Source: Ruminococcaceae bacterium UBA1438
GTDB lineage: Bacteria > Bacillota > Clostridia > Oscillospirales > Acutalibacteraceae
Assembly (NCBI GenBank): GCA_002329285.1
Contig: DCTO01000058.1
Coordinates: 23,663 to 36,053 of the forward strand
Reading direction: 5' to 3'
DNA: 12,391 nt
A model generated the notes under the pieces. It had not been told where the DNA came from. It did not search any database and worked only from the letters and a program-made list of their open reading frames with translations. Of the stretch, positions 10,901 through 12,391 are shown in pieces (within the stretch, counting starts at the first letter, position 1; every line of letters starts with the position of its first letter). The position numbers and the translations under genes were made by a program.

Positions 10901-11408
10901 CAAGGGCAATTATATGTGCACAAGCCTGATTTCACTTGGCTCGCTGTTTAACGGCAGAAGCATTTGCGGCTTTGAAATGAAGCACGGCCATCTTTATGCT
11001 GACGGCGATGTTAAGATTTACAGCTGCTCGCAGATTGGCGGTGGAACAATTGATGCGGTTGGCGATGTAACGTTTGACAGTGTTTATACACATTACGAAT
11101 ATGAATATGTTGACGAAAACACCAATCCTTACACTGATCCGACTGACATTGACCTGTTTATCGCTTCGGAAGACGGAAATATTAATTTCAATTCCATTTA
11201 CAGCTACACCGGCGGCGTAACCTACGCTCCTAACGGAACAATTGCCGCAAACGGCATTGCATTCGTTCATTATGGCTGCTTCATTGCAAGCGATAACAAC
11301 ATTAATGCGTTTTACATTAATCTTCACCGTCTTGCAAACCTCAGCAGTCTTGATCTGAAATGGACCGCTCCCGGCAATGTATTCCTTTGCGAGCCAATGG
11401 ATAATTAA
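1989..11408 (+). CDS. Giant TadG-like anchored surface protein with zinc ribbons, BspA LRR and beta-solenoid
   Basis: This single frame encodes 3139 residues, far longer than ordinary TadE/TadG minor pilins (roughly 150-600). The N-terminus has a basic leader, E12-H13-G14, a hydrophobic helix (15-35) ending VIDIG, then a polar helix with LQSASDAVSLAV: the TadE/TadG-like pattern of an inner-membrane-anchored pilus protein facing outward. Residues to about 195 resemble a TadG head, with NAIFGGVLDIDSYNLTCDSA as its last strands. Then come Cys4 modules at 253-299 and 350-388, a BspA-type LRR block (552-674), a region with predicted helices and a calcium-loop-like motif (727-739), and a Pro-containing linker near 955. 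From about 1024 to the end, beta-solenoid-like coils repeat, interrupted by a third Cys4 module (2675-2705). Composition is rich in Asn, Gly, Ser, Asp and Thr. There is no LPxTG, SLH or C-terminal membrane helix, so the N-terminal helix is the only visible anchor. Domain content suggests a surface adhesin or fibre displayed with the Tad pilus; ligand and export route are unknown. The start is chosen by its GGTGAT ribosome binding site. Confidence 0.88.
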   Translation: MNKKIKRGIKNEHGAIMVVLAVGIAVFLAFAALVIDIGLSYHQKAKLQSASDAVSLAVSSMVSEIADFNPTKNAKQANNMKNWVQSYYEENGINAFQNISGNLSDTNIYVYNIKNKESVINTLDPNKDAVYVFWKSVNSTDDVVSYRYIEVYSHMKTNAIFGGVLDIDSYNLTCDSAAKCEVIRGGNPDALNYQILNLGSDESFDITGPIENTFVKSITNFMENGLNIGLDFLQNDTRLISKYIMGGKVRYKCPNPECPYVNEDGTHGYIGSEDEFWLDASASPTGQAGYFCPKCSTECTEDDSNRVDVNITTSAAVVNGYIHSNHGASIDIDTFRLRSSLYSAVQTVTCENPTCGYVGAPEEFETRYVDSEQNSGSKDTIIFTCPKCGTETTLTATELAEANDIDTEKSNEFWTVYKNGVKESNRPLLELSGSSDDLIISGNNNNDIYFLGDPLFIYGQDSSVSYYFRTVYKSAQDAKPWDAARVNKQFVFGAAEVADPGFIEYIHTRFNYDTIADTDNTVNVGSITRLTSGSTYAVQFGGTASGGENYSWDEGSGTLTISGASIPNYTRGNPAPWKNLYGSSVQKIVVGPGVTSIGEYAFYGLNNVSSVTLSDSVLSIGRNAFSGCRSLTSIYIPSSVQIIDSYAFNNSGVSTFYGVEGSYIQTWCSSNRKAFSSDYADTGVSGSAVAKFDMAVDPLSLLDEIDLGNDTALPSVYSVYDNYNRFDYNFDGVLDSVGDVINNTVPMVENGDANVFNSLNPVEKVIYDKGFNITAGAGGDDSAEDTVRPTIDAKVTAITGDIHNEALRGDDDFKSYYDINISKAVNTKRAAMQASLSTIENNYIQRAITGGAYASGSIADNVSTKYTYNRNEMKRELFGANTQTGSLYDTPILYRTADTLYTSYVNQTMTSLQPTHFQIGDDDYNAEDFIEGRDGVKVDGKVLELVNNYIQDAPDPPTNDWQTQYNNYTGTWTKSVCQTGTNWGAITGTDNKWKNDPQISGYAYISYINTPRYKKSWTTTTTRNVIFNGGCKAYVDGDTSFTSSDGKGIQIQSGTSDNYTYVYFRGNVSFNENEDTLTIGDNCVVIIEGDVYVWTKGKSISIGSNSILVVKGKIQNGRGGDFNIGNNSRVYCANYYGATEHSSGLWVPANNNINVGTNSYFFTTGTLDLQDGGGTVTANNGSVISVGTDFWFNNGGNVVLNTTSQMFVNGYMRVQGYNNNNGNVTINDGCLLVADGFRIYKGGTTTLNGSARMIATGNGSGSSDTSDSGAGSYSGVVDCSEIVSSTSATISAHNRVFSGGNNGLSAIGNLFVVNNVEATKNDIHVYGKAVVGGTVSVGSHTTYVENNAVLVTPSVSGALSMGANSVTVVESSVNLGSSDLTCDNSTLYCSGTLTAKDLYIKSNSKIHVDENINLSGVIFGTNDNAQNWVLSCKGDITSTAGTGDSVNSVATGSYIFCEGNMTFTNRAFTNNGTVYCFQKFKSKSLVNSSGANFYVNASSENAIEIDGSIKNYGNIYAGTGGIYCTRDSSNTGIDNFDGAVIVSMGKIDQNGNGNNSSITNKSGSRIYAAGEMHCYKFKGETGQYTLCEGNLNLWTTNSDHYSDFSGQTAIGKALNGNNNAGINVYGSLTVNGLDCSGFNFNSIGDDWNSNGSASDPALANATKGIFARYLHVRNGGKMYVRGMVYVKTGEFDVYNSDANNNYFSIAVIDGGIGKMNHEVLHTGSYMSVDRGDNNNAYAQLYVDGNAYIGSSSNNSIYLKDACYMRITGTVKVNRGIVGGNVQNNSFIHFGGYQVEGGDTSIGTAGMEQTDADNTVFYVDNNVECWGGKLHNYATTYIGGNAYIGWRWSDGMFDFAVDDKATVYVGGDVFAAYWAQFNFSNAFIAGNVNVASGGFKQLNESGDNGEVSGTAYIVGNIVSNGEIVNEGIGAILSGGNITSTGAITGDSDEGIIYAAGNIEFNAATSSVFSIFYSDAIIRSNYSTESTINIVFASNLQYESLVNCRSSITDSSSLYTYVSLTRDSSSLLDKFTVVGDNAIYNENNPNLNKRTVIDVTGYNLILSGKEVRNAGIIICRKDSSGRGGSITIKKKGGTWSYLVNTGTIYCDGNLRIEGTNTGPEVTVPFNVGETNYGLSLQNGNSQSVKGDIYVMGEILTYGAIDNYNKIYAGGDVHTTTLIKGTTSTDNNGLDNEDNSVLMAGGSITADINPDNNNEFDSARVKSGVATNQETDETIIARRNSVFLALGNVRCSYAFIVGDHNFYDSANTATTQFGSEQFKYLTQQSYHGFDRSAAGYVRTNMTDVSAIQLTADENDVNYYGNFTDLLYDETGNKILNLAGEVGNYFTYSATANGKNGSTYNDFGFAYIGGTLTASNRQDANGGNNQRNYIRNFGKSVIYVAGNTINDGYQNPRGNALETYFMYLYPYSRMYVGGNLETHGGYQNIFSSNNGLAFDSWFYAHLYVNGNATFPNGKAKVRDCTKTLIAGNLTLTDYFELGKSPDEGERDVKEAYDQNNFCFMQIGGNFQCDGYVKIFERSTMNVNGNFSNLSGWSIPNHYLTMRHHSALRVGGNIECSKADIGSNSTVWAGGSFKAGASTIKIRDNCDISVGGNGAGDIVALSYIEIGKHENEAYKYKTWAENRPQGVYVSQDDIINDEGDADGPEEASGVDVDVNMTITCPNCGREGTISGGQFTCDASTDDVQYTCASCHEVFDDSADAFEGDTAIGSRVYVNGTINTKTSYLKLFANTQAYATSSIRSYRYIALRHHAGLYVTTQTPQATGIMFNFDSQSRLLDTNGNVVNHFYVDTDENSSEYGNIYYWPASFQYQDADNNAQHKDNQRLYGFTVIIDESESFDVDRSKGRLEQNMLYFYENGVKTYPYTVLEVESDGNIIEQFNYVYIDSSLNAVQDESGDDHLNGDVFNGGSAIYIDLPVTEGSIVSYGDLDVNTLATCYATGDIKSYGKTYIGNEALIFTKGNYMCTSLISLGSLFNGRSICGFEMKHGHLYADGDVKIYSCSQIGGGTIDAVGDVTFDSVYTHYEYEYVDENTNPYTDPTDIDLFIASEDGNINFNSIYSYTGGVTYAPNGTIAANGIAFVHYGCFIASDNNINAFYINLHRLANLSSLDLKWTAPGNVFLCEPMDN
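2028..2162 (+). other. TadE/TadG-type membrane anchor (residues 14-58 of the giant protein)
   Basis: G14-A-I-M-V-V-L begins a 20-residue hydrophobic helix that ends VIDIG, followed by LSYHQKAKLQSASDAVSLAV. The VIDIG ending and the Q-x-A-x-D-A pattern after the helix are typical of the Flp pilus-assembly TadE/G-like family. The basic stretch before it (KKIKRGIK) predicts N-in, C-out topology. No Glu is present at position five of the mature helix, so cleavage by a prepilin peptidase after G14 is uncertain; the protein may keep its helix as TadG-type proteins do. Confidence 0.82.
2745..2885 (+). other. Zinc-ribbon-like Cys4 module 1 (residues 253-299)
   Basis: C253-P-N-P-E-C258 is followed 34 residues later by C292-P-K-C295, with an extra C299. 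Two Cys knuckles separated by a short beta-rich stretch are the usual zinc-ribbon layout. Together with the second module it forms a related pair, both built as C-x-N-P-x-C ... CPKC. Metal binding is inferred, not shown. Confidence 0.65.
3036..3152 (+). other. Zinc-ribbon-like Cys4 module 2 (residues 350-388)
   Basis: C350-E-N-P-T-C355-G-Y-V is followed by F-T-C385-P-K-C388-G-T-E. The first knuckle, the E-E-F or D-E-F stretch after it and the CPKC knuckle all align with module 1, which suggests an internal duplication. The region between the modules (300-349) contains a short beta-like segment ending RLRSSLYSAVQ. Confidence 0.65.
3642..4010 (+). other. BspA-type leucine-rich repeat block (residues 552-674)
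   Basis: The block opens with W552-D-E-G-S-G-T-L-T-I-S-G and A-P-W-K, the conserved lead-in of BspA-like LRR_5 domains. Repeats of about 23 residues follow, with cores GVTSIGEYAFYGLNNVSSV, then SVLSIGRNAFSGCRSLTSI, then SVQIIDSYAFNNSGVSTF. It ends with YGVEGSYIQTWCSSN, the usual LRR_5 terminal 'G-x-x-x-x-x-A/W-C' cap. Members of this family bind host or bacterial surface ligands in several bacteria, and here the block is short (about three repeats). It is very recognisable by pattern. Confidence 0.88.
4167..4205 (+). other. Calcium-loop-like motif (residues 727-739)
   Basis: D727-Y-N-F-D-G-V-L-D735 reproduces the D-x-N-x-D-G-x-hydrophobic-D start of EF-hand and dockerin calcium loops. The twelfth position is Gly and an Asp follows at 739, so the last ligand is shifted. 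Only one loop is seen, so it is not a full dockerin; calcium binding is a guess. Confidence 0.35.
5058..9855 (+). repeat. Beta-solenoid-like degenerate repeats, first tract (residues about 1024-2623)
   Basis: Coils recur with the core hydrophobic-Y/x-V/A/I-x-G-N/D/T-hydrophobic, for example VYVGGDVFAA (Y1863), KIYAGGDVHT (Y2165) and MYVGGNLETH (Y2427). By eye there are at least forty such cores in the whole protein. The spacing is variable, commonly 20-35 residues, with Asn/Ser-rich loops between, so the DNA repeats are degenerate and not tandem copies. The pattern predicts a right-handed parallel beta-helix, as in haemagglutinin-type adhesins; bactofilin-like helices give a similar G-N/D-hydrophobic pattern. 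Low Pro and few charged Lys fit an extracellular fibre. Confidence 0.7.
10011..10103 (+). other. Zinc-ribbon-like Cys4 module 3 (residues 2675-2705)
   Basis: C2675-P-N-C2678-G is followed by C2702-A-S-C2705-H, a compact Cx2C-x23-Cx2C ribbon. An acidic linker just before it (EGDADGPEEASGVDVDVN) separates it from the preceding solenoid. Unlike modules 1 and 2, its first knuckle has two residues between the Cys, so it may be a separate acquisition. It interrupts the beta-solenoid tract. Confidence 0.65.
10155..11340 (+). repeat. Beta-solenoid-like degenerate repeats, second tract (residues about 2723-3117)
   Basis: The same cores return after the third Cys4 module (RVYVNGTINT, LYADGDVKIY, TIDAVGDVTF). 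Residues about 2775-2905 (between the cores RVYVNGTINT and TCYATGDIKS) are less regular and could be a separate domain. The last coils contain TYAPNGTIAANG (Y3079), then HYGCFIASDNNI. This 'APNG then outward coil' ending resembles the C-terminal caps of pilus-associated proteins of the PilX/DUF7305 kind, which is an inference from pattern only. The protein stops 22 residues after the tract, without an anchor. Confidence 0.6.
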
Positions 11409-11419
11409 TCATCAAAGAA

Positions 11420-11447
11420 GCAGGGCATACAGAAATGTATGCCCTGC
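11420..11447. terminator. Perfect 11-bp hairpin after the giant gene, probable terminator
   Basis: GCAGGGCATAC (11420-11430) pairs perfectly with GTATGCCCTGC (11437-11447) around the loop AGAAAT, 11 bases after the stop codon. On the + strand the following bases are AAAGAATTTG, without a real T run, so this may be a factor-aided or weak terminator, or an mRNA 3'-end stabiliser. On the - strand it is followed by TTCTTTGATG, slightly more terminator-like. The stem is certain; its function is not. Confidence 0.5.
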
Positions 11448-11454
11448 AAAGAAT

Positions 11455-11479
11455 TTGACAGATAATAACATTTTATAAT
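11455..11479 (+). promoter_or_regulatory. Possible promoter with consensus boxes but short spacer
   Basis: TTGACA (11455-11460) and TATAAT (11474-11479) are both perfect sigma-70/sigma-A consensus hexamers, but only 13 bases lie between them rather than the usual 16-18. This may be a weak promoter, or the TATAAT may act with a different upstream element. It lies between the hairpin and the next gene, where a promoter would be expected; a start about seven bases after TATAAT leaves a short leader before the ATG at 11503. Confidence 0.35.
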
Positions 11480-11502
11480 GCCTGAAAGGCTAAACAATTA
11501 TT

Positions 11503-12330
11503 ATGAGATATTTTTTCAGCAATCTTTCCGTTACAATAAAAGAGCTTTTTCAATCCTTTCTTGAATTGGATTTAAAGAAAAAAATCATATCTGCTCTCTG
11601 TGTGATATTAGCCATCGCGGGAATTATCACCGGTGTGGTTTTGACAAAGCAATCAAAAAAAACCAATAAGGATCCCGATAAAACCGCTTATTCATATGTT
11701 GAAAGCTTCGCAAATCATGATTATTTAAATGCTTATGAATATTCAATTATCGGCAAAAACGGTGTTTATAAATATCTTGAAAAGAATTATTTTGACGGTT
11801 ACAAGCACAAGGACACGCTTTCTGAGCAGGAAGAGATTGATGCCCGAAACATTGCAAACACGCTGAATGCATCCCTTAATTCTTTTATGAACACATATGG
11901 CATAAAGGATTATGATAATTTCTTTGGTGCTTATTTTGACAGCGCTTCAGAGCTTGTTAATAACTTCTTGGATGATACGGAGCTTACAGACGCCCTGATG
12001 ATAAAATCTCTTGAGCTTGGGCTTGCGGCAAATAAGGAGCAATATATTGCAAGCTTAAATGAGCAATACAACAATAATTATGAAATCAGCATTTCTGAGC
12101 CAACAATCAAAGAATTCTCTGATGAGGATACAGCAACATATATTGCAAACAAGAGTGAAGCGGCCGTTGAGATTTTTGAAAAATCCGGACTAAAGCCGGA
12201 AAAAATCAAGAAATTAAGGCGATATGATTACAGCATTTATATAAATGATCTGGAAACAAACGTTTTGAGCGTTTATCTTGTTAAGATCGGCGGAAATTGG
12301 TATGTTGATTTAACAACGCTTGTTTATTAA
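11503..12330 (+). CDS. Single-pass membrane protein, NTF2-like/lumazine-like C-terminus, unknown function
   Basis: This encodes 275 residues that I do not recognise as a named protein. A cytoplasmic N-terminus with LDLKKK precedes a hydrophobic helix at about residues 28-48 (IISALCVILAIAGIITGVVLT), then Lys-rich residues and an extracellular domain of about 220 residues. That domain starts with a helix (TAYSYVESFANHDYLNAYEYS) of the 'V-x-x-F-x-x-x-D-Y-x-x-A-Y' kind seen in NTF2-like DUF4878-type proteins. It ends with VYLVKIGGNWYVDLTTLVY, the final-strand pattern (hydrophobic-K-x-x-G-x-W-Y-V-D) of that fold. A middle part rich in acidic residues and Asn connects the two. The start ATG has only a weak GAAAGG (11484-11489), 13 bases upstream. 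The gene follows the giant gene in the same direction but behind a hairpin and a possible promoter, so it may form its own unit. Lipid or cell-wall anchoring is not seen. A chaperone or assembly role for the giant protein is conceivable but unsupported. Confidence 0.8.
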   Translation: MRYFFSNLSVTIKELFQSFLELDLKKKIISALCVILAIAGIITGVVLTKQSKKTNKDPDKTAYSYVESFANHDYLNAYEYSIIGKNGVYKYLEKNYFDGYKHKDTLSEQEEIDARNIANTLNASLNSFMNTYGIKDYDNFFGAYFDSASELVNNFLDDTELTDALMIKSLELGLAANKEQYIASLNEQYNNNYEISISEPTIKEFSDEDTATYIANKSEAAVEIFEKSGLKPEKIKKLRRYDYSIYINDLETNVLSVYLVKIGGNWYVDLTTLVY

Positions 12331-12352
12331 TAAAGACAAAGAGCAGAGGTTA

Positions 12353-12391
12353 ATGCACAAGTCCGTAAAAAAATGGACAATAGAAAAAAAG
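12353..12391 (+). CDS. Possible start of a further gene, truncated by the window edge
   Basis: An ATG at 12353 opens a frame that stays open for 13 codons to the edge (M-H-K-S-V-K-K-W-T-I-E-K-K). GAGGT (12346-12350) precedes it with only two bases between, which is short for a ribosome binding site. The first residues are basic, as in a membrane-protein leader, but nothing can be said about function. It could be chance in an A-rich stretch. Confidence 0.3.
   Translation, partial: MHKSVKKWTIEKK

Noticed and set aside
12361..12378. Small inverted repeat GTCCGT / ATGGAC as a terminator after the 275-residue protein gene
   Set aside because: The stem has only six pairs, one of them G-U, with an all-A loop, and is followed by an A-rich stretch instead of T; it also overlaps a possible next gene start.

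Overview
The window looks like chromosomal DNA from a low-to-moderate GC Firmicute, most likely a gut-type Clostridia (Oscillospirales or Ruminococcaceae-like). This is inferred from the AGGAGG-type ribosome binding site, the codon bias (GTT, GGC, CTT), the BspA-type leucine-rich repeats in a surface protein, and a Clostridia-style Tad (tight adherence) pilus locus. No tRNA, rRNA, CRISPR array or insertion sequence is visible. All recognisable genes lie on the + strand.

Left part (1-1803): the downstream end of a Tad/Flp pilus operon. A 5'-truncated tadC-like inner-membrane platform gene is followed after 14 bases by a small DUF192 gene, and 34 bases later by a gene for a 229-residue DivIVA-like coiled-coil protein that has the best ribosome binding site in the window. 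An intergenic stretch of 185 bases (1804-1988) holds a terminator-like hairpin with a T7 tract and a second GC-rich hairpin.

Centre (1989-11408): one uninterrupted open reading frame encodes a giant protein of 3139 residues. Its N-terminus is a TadE/TadG-type membrane anchor. Behind it comes a mosaic: two related zinc-ribbon-like Cys4 modules, a BspA-type LRR block, a helical and linker region with one calcium-loop-like motif, and then about 2000 residues of repetitive, Asn/Gly/Ser/Asp-rich, beta-solenoid-like sequence. A third Cys4 module interrupts this sequence. There is no C-terminal cell-wall sorting signal. This is the most striking object in the window and is best read as a giant surface adhesin or fibre built on a TadG-like minor-pilin anchor.

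Right part (11409-12391): a perfect 11-bp hairpin, a possible promoter, a gene for a 275-residue single-pass membrane protein with an NTF2-like or lumazine-like C-terminus, and perhaps the first codons of another gene running off the edge.

Working model (inference): TadC builds the pilus platform, the DivIVA-like protein may place the machine or organise it at a curved membrane site, and the giant TadG-like protein is the displayed, ligand-binding part. Roles for the DUF192 and 275-residue proteins are unknown.
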